64,000 nucleotides of DNA from Gnetum montanum (GCA_015680685.1 MNCI01010443.1:1155483-1219482); one strand, 5' to 3'; positions 1 to 12,172 are shown, numbered from the stretch's first letter. Notes: generated by a model not told the origin, from the letters alone. A program made the numbers and translations.

Positions 1-480
1 CTTAAACTGCCCTAGCCCCCGTAGTTGTAACAACCATGGCAGTGGCGGTTTCATCGGCCTTGCATGCAATCACGATGCAATGTTTATACATCTTCCATGG
101 CCGAAATGGTGACCGCAGTGGTGCAAAGGACAAAATGATGCAACCATAGAAAACACAGATAGCCAAGAATGGACACAAACAAATAGGATGCAAAACAAGA
201 GTAGAGAACGATAGAAAGCACAACACGAAAAAGGCAAAGAGGACAGAGTAACTTACTGGGATAACGGTGTGCTCTTCCACGCTGGAACGCATGCTTGTGG
301 TGCATGCCTCAGGGTCTTCTTCACCTCCTCAACCTTTGCAAGCACCAAATGGTCTTAAGAGCCATTGCACTGCTTGCAGATTTATGCCCTTCGCTAAATA
401 AATTCACCTTGGTAATCGATCAACACAATTGCTTCGCGCTCTAAAATCACCTTGTGCTTCGATGAGGGTTTTTCACTATT
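1..480 (-). pseudogene. Element A: antisense gene, exon 1 and start of intron 1
   Basis: Exon 1 of the retrotransposon's antisense gene, read on the minus strand, ends at 257 with a good donor (CCA then GTAAGT). Positions 256 to 1 are the first part of intron 1. The exon end encodes EEVKKTLRHAPQA followed by a Trp-containing tail, matching exon 1 of the same gene in B (near 11.5 kb), C (32.43-32.56 kb) and E (56.54-56.68 kb), where the pattern is E-E-x-E-x-x-L-Q-H-L-P-Q-A. In-frame stops occur further upstream, so this copy is broken. The 5' limit of the exon is approximate. The rest of the gene lies before the window. Product function unknown. Confidence 0.6.
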
Positions 481-513
481 ATGATGAAAATGGCAAAATT
501 TCCAGGGTCTAAC

Positions 514-524
514 CCCTATTTATG
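514..524 (-). promoter_or_regulatory. TATA-like box of antisense gene, element A
   Basis: On the minus strand this reads CATAAATAGG, upstream of antisense exon 1. A similar AT box occurs upstream of exon 1 in B (11714-11724) and C (32795-32804). It also resembles the CTATAAATACC box of the A/B/E LTRs. Confidence 0.4.
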
Positions 525-703
525 GCCATAAGAGGAGGGAAACTTACTACCCTCTCTGTCTCTAATTAATGCGAAGCGCGCCATGCAGCATAGCATGCTT
601 GCCATGACATCAGAACACTATTAGCATTAAAGCCTTGACACGCTTCAAGCCAGCTACTTACCTTCCCAAAAATAAAAAATAATATTTATTTTTGATTAAG
701 GGT

Positions 704-1120
704 CTAAAAGACCTTAAACTAGCAATCCTAGCGTAGTTTCACCCCTCAGGGTCTGAAAAGACCCTAAATTGGTAGTTTCAACTTGTTACGTTCATGGTCC
801 GCAATGACGTTAAACTAAAAATACCACATGCTTACATCAATGGTTATCTCATCTTCTCCCACATAGGCAGTATCACATTTCTTAGCGGTTGCATGTTTCT
901 ATTTTTGCATTGGCAATTTCCTATTTTGCATACTACTATCTTACCTATTAAGGTTTTGCATGTTGCGACCTGACAATCGAAAATGACATTAAACTATCAG
1001 TTTGGCATTTGCATAGCAATAGTTACACAACTTCAAACTTTACATCAGCAATTTTATACCTTTAGCAATTCTACACTTTTATGCCTTGGCGGTCCGCCAT
1101 GACCTTAAACTAGCAAACTT
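704..1120 (+). repeat. TTAAACT-word array before RT, element A
   Basis: Irregular repeats of a word of the form GACCTTAAACTAGCA, spaced by unrelated AT-rich sequence. Clear units lie near 710, 760, 810, 985 and 1105. The same word forms denser arrays before RT in C and E, after protease in B, C, D and E, and after integrase in A, B, C and E. Confidence 0.65.
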
Positions 1121-1230
1121 TCAATCTTTACATTGTCACACTTAGCAAGTTGCATCTTGGCATTGCTTTGTAGATTTTTGTTTCACATAATCTCTGAAAC
1201 CCCTTAACCAAGCTTCCATCTTATAATGGC

Positions 1231-1232
1231 AG
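1231..1232 (+). other. Predicted 3' splice site before RT, element A
   Basis: The AG of TGGCAGGTCAAGC sits just upstream of the RT reading frame. It aligns with the equivalent sites in C (TTGGTAG/GAGCAAGC, 33361-33362) and E (TTGGCAG/GAGCAAGC, minus strand). It is interpreted as the acceptor of an intron that removes the antisense module from the gag-pol transcript. Confidence 0.45.
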
Positions 1233-4200
1233 GTCAAGCTAGAGATGGGAATCCATCGTGACCTTTCCACGCCTTTGACATTAGCAGGGCCATAGGGCAA
1301 GCTTGCAAGACAGTTGAACCCTAACATGATCAATTGGGGGTTGACTATGACTAGAACTATAGCAGCCTTAGAAGCATCCCTAGATTGGCCCAGGCACCTG
1401 GTCCAAGCCCTAGACTTAGAGGTCGGGGATGTTACTAAGGATCCTCTTGTCGAGACACCTGTGACCACATCAAAGGGGAAGGCGAAAACGTTAAGACTCA
1501 GCTCCCTCCTAGACACACAAACACATAAAAGTGTAGCTAAAATTCTGCAAGACAACATCGATGTCTTTGCATGGCCGTATAGCAACATGCTGGGTCTAGA
1601 TCCATGGCTAATTTAGCACAACATCATCCTAGACCCACACATGAAGGAAATTAAGAAAAAATCTCGCAAAGTTAAGCCAGAAATCACACTAGCTGCGAGG
1701 GATGAAATCATCAAGCTATACCAAGCAAGTTTCATCCATGGTCAACTATTCAGAATGGGTGTCCAATGTTGTTGTAGTTTTGATGAAAATGGGAGGGATA
1801 CAGATCTATATAGATTTTTGAGACTTGAATAAGGCAACGATCAAAGAAAACTTTCCACTCCCAAACATTGATCAGCTCTTCAACACCATGGCTGGTCATG
1901 CTATGCTATCCTTCATGGATGGTTTCTCCGGATACAATTAAATCCACATTAACCTAGAGCACCAGCTATCAAAAACCTTCATGACCCCATGGGAGACCTT
2001 CTGCTATACCATGATGCCATTTGGGCGTAAGGATGCTAGAGCAACCTACCAGCGAGCCATGACTTACATTTTTAGTGACTACATCCTAGAAACATTAAAT
2101 AACTACGTAGATGATATAATGGTTAAATCCAAGGAGGTAGCTGATCACCCATGTGATCTGGGAGTAGTCCTCAAATGTTGCCAAATGCATGACCTATGCC
2201 TCAATCCTAAGAAGTGCATCTTTGGGGTGAAAACAAGATGCATGTTAGGGTTTGTAGTATCAGAGGTCGGAATATGGGTGGACCCTGACAAAGTCAAGGC
2301 CATCATCAACCTAGTGCCTCCCACAAACCTTAAGGAGTTACATGGTTTACAAGGTTGAGTGTAATTCATTCGAAGGTTTACAGCCAGGTTGACTGACAAG
2401 TTACACCCCATGCAACATCTTCTAAAGAAGGGGGTTGACTTCGAGTGGATAACCCAGTGTCAATAAGCCTTTGACAACCTGAAGAAGGAGCTCTCGCACC
2501 TCCCAATGGTGCACCTGCCACAAAGGAGAAAACCTTTCTTCATATATCTTGCCACCTTCGACACCTCCATAGCGGCACTGCTATGTTAGAAGTGGGATGA
2601 CGATTCTGAGATACCAGTGTATTACCTAAGCTATGCACTAATAACACATGAGGCGAAATACAATGAAGTGGAGAGGAACTGCGTAGCCCTAGTGTTCGCA
2701 CTAAAGAAGTAGAAGAATTACATGTTCCGTAGCATGATCAACATCATTTGCAAAAGTAAGGCTACAATAGACCCCAAGTTCCCAGATGAATATGTTAGCA
2801 ATGTTACCATTATCCCATTGCATTTCGAGGCTACCTTACATTTCGATGGTGCCTCAACTATGCGAGGAGGTAGCACCACTGCCACAATCACATTCCCCTC
2901 TGGGAAAATGCACCCATCCTCTTATCGTTTGGCATTCCCTTGCACCAACAACATGGCAGAATACAAGGGGCTACTTAGAGGCCTCTTAACTGCCCGAGTG
3001 CTACGCATACAACACCTAGCAATCTAGGGAGATTCACAACTAGTCATGAATCAAATCACCAAAGTCTACGCCTGCAAGGCTATGCACCTGCAAACCTACT
3101 ACGACCTAGCAAAAATCCTACTTAAACAATTCACAACCACTAATGTGCAACATGTGCCATGCAATGAGAACACCATAGTAATGCCTTAGCTATCCTCATG
3201 TTAAACATCCCATCACACTCCTTGGCAAACCTGCCAACTGTAATCACAGAATGCGTAGAGCCTATCACTCAGGTAAAACAAGTGGGCTCTGTCAATGCTG
3301 CGGATGCCTTAGATTGGTATGTCAACATTAAAGCTTATCTACAGCATGGAGAAGCCCCAGGTGGATTGACATTTGCCTAGAGAGATGCAATTTGTAAGCG
3401 CGCTTAGCAATACGTGCTCATGGGAAATGACGCCCTGTGCCGACAATCCTATGATGGGATATTGCTAGCATGTGTGGGTGGTAAGCAAGCATAAAAGGTA
3501 GTTAATGAAGTTCATGAAGGGCTGTGCAGTGGACATATAGCACCCAGGGCTATGGCTGCGAAAATCAGACACCTAGGGTACTATTGGCCCTACCTTGAGC
3601 GTGACTTCCTATCAAAGATCAAGACGTGTGACACATGCCAAAGATACGAAAATCTCATACACATAGCACCTACAGACCTACACCCAACGCAAATCACGTG
3701 GCCCTTTCAACGATGGGGATTAGACCTCATAGGGCCTATTATGCCTAAGTCCTCTATGAGGCATAGCTTCATTATCACTGCCACAAAGTATTTTACCAAG
3801 TGGATGGAAGCTATTCCCCTAAGGAATATGACATATTAGTAAATCTTCCATTTCATCCTCGATAACATTGTGACAAGGTTTTCGCTTCCAATGACTATTG
3901 TGACCGATAATGGGCCATAGTTCAGCAGTATAGAAACCTGAACCTTTTGTAGAAATCTAGGCATTAAACAATCATTTTCTTCCCCTTATTACCCACAAGC
4001 GAATGGGTAAGTGGAGGCTACAAATAAGTCCATCATCAACCTGCTGAAGCAGATGCTCAACAATAGCAAGAGGTAGTAGTACGAGCAAATTCTCTACATT
4101 CTCTGGGCCTACAGAATGACTTGCAGAACTACAAAAAGTAAGACCCCTTATAGTCTCGTTTATGGATCTAAAGCTTTATTGCCTCTTGAGTTGCAGGTAC

Positions 4201-4556
4201 CCTCACTTTGGATGATCCTGTCTAACATCGTGAGTGAAGCCTAGAACAACGAATTGCGAACCATCGACCTCGATTTAGTAGAGGAGGAATGCATGCAGAT
4301 GCTAAGACGAATTGAGCACTACCAAAGCAAATAGCAACAGAAGCACCATGCAAACCCACATCGATGACTAGTGCAGAAAAGAGACCTCGTCCTCAAGGCC
4401 ATCCGTGAGCACGTGAGAAAATTCTTAGCCAATTTGGAAGGTCCTTACGTGGTCACCAAAGCCTTTAGAAATGGAGCCTTCAAGCTAGTGGACATGAATG
4501 GAAATGAGTTCACCAACCCAGTGAATCATTCATATCTCAAGCCATACTACATCTGA
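1233..4556 (+). pseudogene. Element A pol: RT, RNase H (two types), integrase, degraded
   Basis: Degenerate Ty3/gypsy Tat-type polyprotein lacking protease, which lies upstream of the antisense module in this family. RT spans roughly 1314-2500, with the catalytic YVDD at 2104-2115 after MPFG..DARATYQRAMTY. The retroviral-type RNase H follows (about 2520-2730). It is fused by a deletion of about 57 codons to a second, archaeal-like RNase H (about 2740-3190: FDGAST, AEYKGLLRG, GDSQLV). Integrase runs from about 3510 with the CDTC zinc-finger half, WGLDLIGPI and TDNGP motifs. The C-terminal stretch (4371-4556) ends in a conserved NHSYLKPYYI. Many stops, mostly TAG/TAA at Gln or Trp codons, and several frameshifts break the frame. 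Non-functional copy. Confidence 0.88.
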
Positions 4557-4795
4557 AGCGCAATGACAACAAAAAGCACCATTCGCTACGACGATAAATT
4601 GGCAGTCGCACCAAGCATCATCCGCTACAATGTAAAACTGGCACTGTTAGTCCACTATGACTATAAACTGGCGTTGCACGTCCACTATGACAATAAACTG
4701 GCATGTATAGTCTGCTAGGATCTTAAACCTGCATGAAGGTCCGCTAGGACCTTAAACCAGCATGCAGTCTACCAAGACCTTAAACTAGGTTCGCG
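4557..4795 (+). repeat. TTAAACT-word array after integrase, element A
   Basis: About seven units of roughly 30-35 bp of the type GTCCGCTATGAC-TATAAACTGGCA begin directly after the pol stop. They mark the start of the long 3' untranslated region, as in B, C and E. Confidence 0.75.
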
Positions 4796-5837
4796 TCACA
4801 TCCCCAGCATGCACCAGCACCAAATACACATCGAACAAGTGGGCATGATCTTAATGTGTGGGTGGGATGTCGTAGATCTGGAATGCTGTTCACAACACAC
4901 TGAGAATGTGGTCTGGGACACATGCGACGCTACCACCCTTGGCATCATGCTGTCCATTCGATGACACCGTATGACGTTACACTAGCCCTTCAAACCTACC
5001 ATCGCCATAGCCTATCGCCTTGATGGTGGTTCTCGGGCTAGCTCCCACATCTGGAGTTCCAACAATATTGTGGCCTAGTCACAATATTATTGCTCCAGCT
5101 CCTTGCCAATGCCTAGTCTTGCACGACGTTAGCTATGTGGCAACTGATCCCATAGCTGAACCAGGAATGCAGACCCCTGGCAGGGATTCTAGAGCATCCG
5201 CACCCACAACAGCACCTGGTGCCTTCGAGGCTAGCTCCTCCACGTCAATATTTCCATGGCCACTGTTGTGCTTCCTACTTTGGGCATCTCACACTAGCGA
5301 CGGTACCTACGAGTAATAACAATGCCAGTAGCCAACAAGACCTTGTCCTCATAGACACATCTCACCATAGCAGCAAATACTATAGCATTGCAAAGCAAGT
5401 TCCTCGGCTATCTTGGCTACTACAGAGTGCAAACTCCCATGGCACACGTAACGCAGCTCGCTGCCAAGGGAACATAGTGCTAGTTCCATGGCATGTGTAA
5501 CATAGCTCACCGCATGGAACACACTAGTGGGCAGGTCCAAACTCTTCATGGATGTAACACAACTCATCCTATGAAGGGAGTACCCATCCTACGAGAGGTT
5601 GAAGAATAGTGCCAACCAAAGATAAAAATGCGAAGAAGTCCCTCAAAGAATTCCAATGAGGGACTATGCTAAACATCATCTTTGCTCTCTGCCTTAACCT
5701 CTGCAAAACCAATGTAACACTCTCAAGTGTAGTTAAGCAACGTCTCGACACTCACCAAGAGACAGCCTCAGCATCTCGCTTGCTACGGTGTTTCGTATTC
5801 TTTGCCGACGTTTATTGAGTCTATTCTCTAGACGTTG
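4796..5837 (+). other. Element A 3' untranslated region
   Basis: About 1 kb between the repeat array and the polypurine tract. I see no credible gene: the short open frames here lack homologues in the other copies. It contains a short local duplication near 5450-5510 (CATGGCA..GTAAC.CAGCTC twice). In position it corresponds to 37426-38338 in C and 51413-52440 in E. Confidence 0.6.
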
Positions 5838-5852
5838 ACAAAGAGGGACCAA
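5838..5852 (+). other. Polypurine tract, element A
   Basis: ACAAAGAGGGACCAA lies immediately before an LTR that starts TGAAACACC. The same tract (AACAAAGAGGGGCCAA) precedes the 3' LTR in C (38339-38354) and E (51397-51412, minus), so this is the plus-strand primer site. Confidence 0.75.
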
Positions 5853-7563
5853 TGAAACACCTCAAAAAATGTGAGGTCATTTTAGCTTTCCCAGGCCTTG
5901 CAACCCATGCAAGCACTACAACAGTTCATCAGGAGGAGAACGCTTTGAGTCTGAGCTAGCCAGTTCAGCAAATTTTCTTCTTTAGGTGTAAACAGGCTCT
6001 ACAGCTCATCCTTCATGTCCACCTAAGTAGCCCGCCCAGTCAATAGCCTGATCAGAAATGAAACAAAGTTGGCAGAAGCATTCTAGATGTTCCAGGAATA
6101 GTTCGACAAGTTTTCTAAGTCATGATGTCTGCTACGCTATGCTACGCCTCGCCATGTAGCGTAGCAAGTTTCAGAAGACAGTTGCAGAATGAAGTGCGAT
6201 GCTATGCTATGCCACATAACGTAGCATAGCATGGAAATAGCTTCACCAAAAGTTTCCGACACTCAATTTCAAATCCTTCACCAATGTTCCTTTCCACCAG
6301 GAAGTGGCAGATCATGTCTGCTGCTATGCTGCAGTAAGCTACAAGGTGCAACGAGGTGTAGCAATCCTGCAGAAGAGATAGAAGGTAGCTTGAAGGATAG
6401 AAGTAGCAAAGTTCTTGAGACATGCATTTCAGGAAGAAAAGTTGATAAAATTGACAAAGCTTTTGTGACTAAGGTCAGTTGCTATGCTACGCTACGCTAT
6501 GTAGCATATTGAGCATGCATTGCACATATAGCAGAACGAACAACGAGATGCTATGCCAAGCATGATACGCTACAAAGCACAGAAAGACATGCGGGTGGTT
6601 GTGCGACATCAATGCACTTCACCTAATTGGACCATTCGTACATATCTCTAGACACTAATGACGCAATTACAGCATGGAAAGTTTATAGTTATAGCATAGC
6701 AGGTTCATATTACAATGGTCATGTAAGTCCAACGGTCATATACGACATGTGTGACACCAGCAGGTCAACGTGCACCCTTTGGCCCTATAAATACCCTGAG
6801 AAACAACATTCAAAGTAGTTCGAAAATTTTTAACAAAAAAGCTTCAAAGGGTTTAAAATTTTTTGGAAAATAGCATTCAAAAGAGGTCCAATCCCTAGTT
6901 CGGTTGACACTCTTTCGCTAAGTCTCATACTCTTTCTTTTTCTTTGGCGTTCAAGCTCTCTCCCTAGCATGTTACGACAATATTGTAAGCTTCTTGTTTG
7001 ACACTGCAAATAGTTAGCACTTTTAGTTGGCATTTTGTCCTATCCCCCCTTTTTTCTACCAGCTTGGTAGAACCCTGCACTATCAACGTCTAAGTCTGCT
7101 CCAAAGCATACCACCTGCTTTGCTCGACGCATCCTGATTAGTCTCGGGATCTCTACACTCTGTCACGTTGTGCAATCGATTGTGTCTACCCTAACAGAGC
7201 AAGTCTATAGCTTTATAGTAGTGCAATTTTCTAACTACATTTTACTTTATTTCTTGCTTATTGTCTCATTCGCATTATTTTTTTTGTTTTATTCTCTTTC
7301 AAGCATTACTTTGCATTATTGTTGCATTTTTCTGCTTTATTTACTTTCAAGCATTATTTCGCATTTTCGTTCCGTCTCAAGAGTACATGTTACAAAAGGC
7401 TATATAGACATCGACACACATCCCTATTTGATTGACCAGACTTTTCAAGGTGCCCCATATCTGCACACACCCAGCACAGCCCTCCCGTGGGTACGAGGTC
7501 GAAACTGTTGCGCCCGCCGACCTCTTGGTGTTTTCCAGCCATCGATGTTTTTGGTCACTACAA
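5853..7563 (+). mobile_element. LTR (3' LTR of element A, abutting element B)
   Basis: Begins TGAAACACC after the polypurine tract and ends ...GGTCACTACA, the same ends as the B2 LTR. About 1.71 kb. Between 6120 and 6580 it carries many palindromic variants of GCTACGCTATGTAGCGTAGC. A TATAAATA box lies at 6786-6793 in the same CCCTATAAATACCCTGA context as in B2. No primer-binding site follows; degraded element B gag starts at the next base. It is therefore A's 3' LTR, and either also B's 5' LTR after a deletion, or joined to B by rearrangement. Confidence 0.82.
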
Positions 7564-8889
7564 ATAGCAACCCAAACACCCTTTGTTGTTAGGATGCCTC
7601 AACATGCAGACTCTTCACTTACTTAGGGTTCGGTGGTGGGGATTGCATCAAGCCCTACTCACCCAAGGCATCATCCCACATATAACAACATGTAGTCTAG
7701 GTGGTAGCCTGAGATGCCAAATGAATGCCTCATCGACAAAATGATTACGGAATGCTTGGAAGTAGGTTTACCTAAGCCCATCCCCTTGACTTTTATTTCC
7801 ATAGCCACGTCAGCTAGAATAACCATCACAAGTAATCAATAATTGAGTACATAGGCTCAAAAGTAGGCAAAGCAAGCCAAGCCCAAATATCCTCCCTGAG
7901 AGATTTGTCTCTTAGGCTGAATAGAGGAGATGAAGGCCAAAAAAGCAACTGATAGAAATAAGGATTTCCTAGATGCGTTGGCACAAGTCAAACAAGCTCT
8001 AAAGCAAAAAAATACAACTTTCAACTTGTACAACTTGGTCATGACCTCCTCTGCTCACCATTAAGCACTAGTTCACATGTTGACCTCCATTCCCATTAAG
8101 GAGGACATCCCAGTATATGAACAAGCCATCCATGCTATGATGCTTCCCCCTATATCATAGGTATCAAGTTCAACATCTATAGTGTTCCACAATGAGGCAA
8201 TTAAGGATGACCCTAAAAAGGGTCAGGTCATCATCACACCAATGTTCGTAATAATCCACATAGATCAATGTAAGATTTGTAGGGTGCACATCAACGATGG
8301 GGCGAAAACTAACATCATCCCATTCTCAGTTGTTGATAAATTTGGTCTTGTTGACTAAATCAAACCCACAAAGAAAACATGCCTGAAGTCATTTAATGGG
8401 TTACACATTGTTGTTAGGGGGATGGTCATGATAGCTTTCGTGGTAGGGGAGCAATTCCCCACTATAGTTGAATTCATTTTCATTGAAGAGATGCTCGAGT
8501 TTAACTTGATCCTAGGAAGGCCTTGGCTAGCCTAATTACGGGCTGTATCCTCACCCATCCACCAAGAAATCCACCTTATGTATGAAGGTGGAGAAGTAAT
8601 TATACATGGTGACAATGTGACCCCTTTGACCATTAACAACCTTGACATAGAACAAGGGTCAAAGGTAGAGTTCCATGATGACATGTCGTCTATGAAGGAC
8701 AAAGGTCAACCTTGTCTGGCAAACCCACTCGAGGAACAAAAAGAGGTTGACAACCTCCTTGAGGAAGTTCTATGGGTAGAGTTTCCCTTTAGCATCACAG
8801 ATGAGGGTCTAGGTGAATATCACCTTGGGTTGCCTAGGCCCTATGCACCCCCTAACCCACACCCGGTTAGGAAGCAACTACATGACTAA
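7564..8889 (+). pseudogene. Element B gag C-terminal part and aspartic protease, degraded
   Basis: Starts directly at the LTR end with the C-terminal, proline-rich part of gag (PFVVRMPQHA, compare PYVVRTPECP-like segments in C). Leader, gag core and zinc knuckle are missing. Protease is recognisable around 8220-8540: HINDGAKTN in place of the catalytic D-[ST/D]-G motif, then NLILGRPWLA. The tail continues through HQEIHL.YEGGEVIIHG to the stop at 8887-8889. The last segment (VEFPFSITDEGLGEY) matches the end of the C, D and E proteases. Several stops in frame. Confidence 0.8.
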
Positions 8890-9076
8890 GGTAGCCTCTT
8901 AGTTTAGCATGTGCCAGGCACCTACTTGTCCTTAATCTTTGCATGCCCCGTTTACCTTTTTCTTGCATAGATACATTTCGCATGGTTGCTTGCATTTTAC
9001 ATCATTTTCTTTATTACACATTCATTCCTTTTGCTCATGTGTTTTCATTTAGTTTTCTTATGCATTAAAAAAAAAC
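8890..9076. other. Spacer after protease, element B
   Basis: Short AT-rich interval between the protease stop and the repeat array. Nothing gene-like seen. Confidence 0.5.
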
Positions 9077-9345
9077 ATAAGGCCCGCCATGGACTAAAAC
9101 TAGCAACCCTTTTTCTTTCATCATATAAGCCTGGAATGGCCTAAAACTATCAATACAGCCTGTCATGGCCTAAAACTAGCAACACCTTGTCTTTTTATTC
9201 ATGTCTTGAATTGGCCTTAAACTAGTAATCGTTGTAGCCTAAAATGGCCTTAAATTAGCAATCATTGTGGCTTGAAATGGCCTTAAACCATGCAATGGCC
9301 CTCTCACCATGGTCCTAAATTGGCATGGGGTCCACAAAGGGCCTA
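9077..9345 (+). repeat. TTAAACT-word array after protease, element B
   Basis: At least seven units of about 30-33 bp with core CCTGGAATGGCCTTAAACTAGCA, often with CTAAAAC in place of TTAAAC. Same position as 27680-27885 in C and 45070-45575 in D. Confidence 0.75.
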
Positions 9346-9540
9346 ATTGCATTAATTAACCACATCACTAGCACACAATACTTAGCAAGATAAACAAAAA
9401 AATTTACATAAAATGCAATCCACATAGAAAATATAGCTTGTCATTAGTCCATAAACAAAATACATGGCATGAATATACAACAAAAATGTCCAAAAATGAA
9501 AAATTTCCCAATAGTAGGGCTACATCAAGACTTCTCAGCC

Positions 9541-11580
9541 GATGGTGCTTGATGGGGGTTGAGGATCCTCTTTCTCTTCCTCTGCCACTCTACTAGGACC
9601 TGTGGCATCGACCAGTGCTTTCTCAAAGCAACATAAGATAACAAGTCAATTAGCAAATGTCAAACATGCAAAACTAACATAAAAGCACAAAATAACAAAG
9701 AAAATAACAACTAACCTAAAAGGGCCCTGCATCTATCTCTGGAGGTAATTTATCAAGGCCCTCCTCCAAGTGTAAGAGGATTTCAACCTCTGATAGCTAT
9801 GTCTAGTACTCCTGGCCAAAGTCATACCTGCAAGGGTTTTGCCTTTGTCTATGGTATTCCATGTGGATAGCTCTATCAAAAATTTGGTAGAGAAAACCTT
9901 CCTTGAGGGCATAGTAATTTGCTTCTTTGGAGACCGACTCACCACTATGTGATGATCAAACAACTCGTAAGCCCATGTCCCACCAATTGCCTCAAGAAAC
10001 ATATTATGGCAACGTCATTTGATGAACTCCTCCTTGTACCATTTAAGGAATGCATCTCACTTATTCTTGTAATGGTGCTTGTGATTCTTCTAAGTCTACC
10101 CCCACTAATACACATTTGTACTACAATTTTTCCAATCTTAATTTTTTCATGCAAGCAAGTCCATCTACAACCTCTGCTCAATGATCTCTTTGGTGGCCTC
10201 ATTCTTACCCTATATTACCAACTAGTACCTAGCATAGTCAATCTTGGCTATTTGCCAAGTATTGTCCCCTCATGTACAAGCCACAAGGATGTCATAATAG
10301 GATTGCAAGTCCCCCATCTTGGCATCCTGACTCATTATCTTATCCTAGAGCTTGTGTACCTACTTCCATAGATACTTGTTAGTACACCCACAAATCCATA
10401 GTGCTCTTGAACTTAAAAGCATGCACTTAGTTGTTGCCTCACACATGTGGCAGGGCACTTGCTTCACCTTAGGGAAAAACTTAAGGATGACACCCATACT
10501 AGCCACCCTACTCAAATCCTGGTGAAGCTTAGAACCTATTGGCATACAACAAGAAAAACAACATTAGCCACAAACTAAGTTTTAAATCGGTAAAGCAAGA
10601 TAAGAAAGGTAACATCACAACCATACCGAGCTTGGGATCTACTTGTTGTAGGTAGTCCACCATGTCCTCAACTAGACCTTCCATGAAGGAGAACTTGTCA
10701 GGTGCCTCTAACCATGGCTCCATGTGGTAGGTAGAGGTAGATGTTGGACCATTAGTAGGTACCTCTATGACTACAATGTAATAACACATTTAGCAATAAT
10801 TAAATAACCAAAATGCAAGAGCAGAAAGGGAGCAATAATAGATGGCAATGTAGAGCACATACCTGACAAAACCTTAGGTATGAGAGTGAGGGGATCACCC
10901 AATTGCATATCATCAAAGAGATGATCAAAACCATCCCTATCAGGGTGAAGTAATCCCTCCTCCTCTAACTATTGCAGGACCTCAATAGCCTCATGCAGCT
11001 CCTCCTCCTATGTTTCTCCCTCTTCAATCTGAGGAGGGACCTCCTATGCTACAACTTTTGCCACTACTCTAGTAGCCCTCTCACCTAATTTTAACAATTT
11101 ACACACATGTCAAAGTTATCATGTTGGCACTTAGCATAATAGCATAACATAAGATAGCACAAAAAAAAACCTCATTTTGCCCTCTTTGCTACCACCACAT
11201 GCCATAGTCCTCACAAAAAATAGAAAACCTCACTACATGGCAAGAAGGAAAAACCCTTGAAATGCAAAATCCCATGCCGATGCATCACCCACAGGTAAAA
11301 ATGCATAAGCTAAATTGTCAAATGTGCCCTCTTTCCTTCTTGCCATGGTAGCCTTGGACACCACGGCTATGGTGATCCTTGCCAAGGTAGGTTGTCCCAA
11401 AGCCTAAAATCCCAATGTAGCACAAAGTAAGAAAGGTGAGACAAAACAAAGTAAAAAAAATACTGTGTAAGAATAGAGAATAGTAGGGTACCTAGCAAAT
11501 AGTGGCTCTCTCCATTCCTCCATGCATGCTTGGGGCAGATGTCATAGTGCTTGCTCTCCCTCATTCACGTTAATAAGCCT
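9541..11580 (-). pseudogene. Element B antisense gene, internally deleted
   Basis: Minus-strand copy of the family's antisense gene. Exon 1 ends at 11492 with donor GTACCC after a HLPQA motif. The acidic exon ends at 10863 (donor GTATGT). The short helical exon (FMEGLVEDMVDYLQQ) ends at 10627 (donor GTATGG). The charged C-terminal exon covers about 9730-10545. The last exon ends in an acidic, proline-containing tail with a stop near 9550. The central exons that carry the conserved domain in C, D and E (exons 2-4, about 1.7 kb of coding sequence) are absent between 11100 and 11490. Stops and frameshifts elsewhere. Function unknown. Confidence 0.65.
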
Positions 11581-11713
11581 AGGGTGTTGATGTTCATTTT
11601 GGTGCATCATGTTGGCTGTCACACTCTAGATGTCATGCTCTAGGTGCTACACTCTAGCTTCACTCCTTCTCATTTTCACTTTGGAAAATGATAGTTTGAC
11701 TTTGGTGAAATGT

Positions 11714-11724
11714 GCATATATACC
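11714..11724 (-). promoter_or_regulatory. TATA-like box of antisense gene, element B
   Basis: Reads GGTATATATGC on the minus strand, about 140 bp upstream of the recognisable part of exon 1. Position and AT core match the box in C. Confidence 0.45.
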
Positions 11725-12170
11725 TTCTTGGGGTAATTAAATGCGCTACCTACCAAGACAACATCCCACACTTTGGAAACTTTTTTCTAAGCGTAGTAAG
11801 GGACCGAGCATAGCAAGGGGTGAGCATAGCAACTATAGTTAGAAAATTTTGTAAACATTTTTCGGTGGTCCCTAAACTTAATTTTTTTTTGAATTTTTTT
11901 CTGACTACCCAGTGAATGCCTAGCTTGACTTCACGTTCCAAGAACTCCCAACCTTGCCTAAACCTATGAAATTTGCACAAACCATGATTAGCTATGACCT
12001 TAAAATGGCATCCCATGGCTTGTTGAGGCTTGAAACCAACCCACATACTTGCTTCTACAACCCCACATTTGCACAGTTAGGCAAATTTTCATTACATTTC
12101 TTTCCTTAATTTATGCATTTTGACTTCATTTAAGATAGGTGCAGCTTGACATTCTATCTAGTGGTTTTGT

Positions 12171-12172
12171 AG
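12171..12172 (+). other. Predicted 3' splice site before RT, element B
   Basis: The AG of a pyrimidine-rich GTGGTTTTGTAG lies about 150 bp before recognisable RT coding sequence. It corresponds in position to the acceptors in A, C and E, though the downstream GAGCAAGC is not conserved here. Confidence 0.35.
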
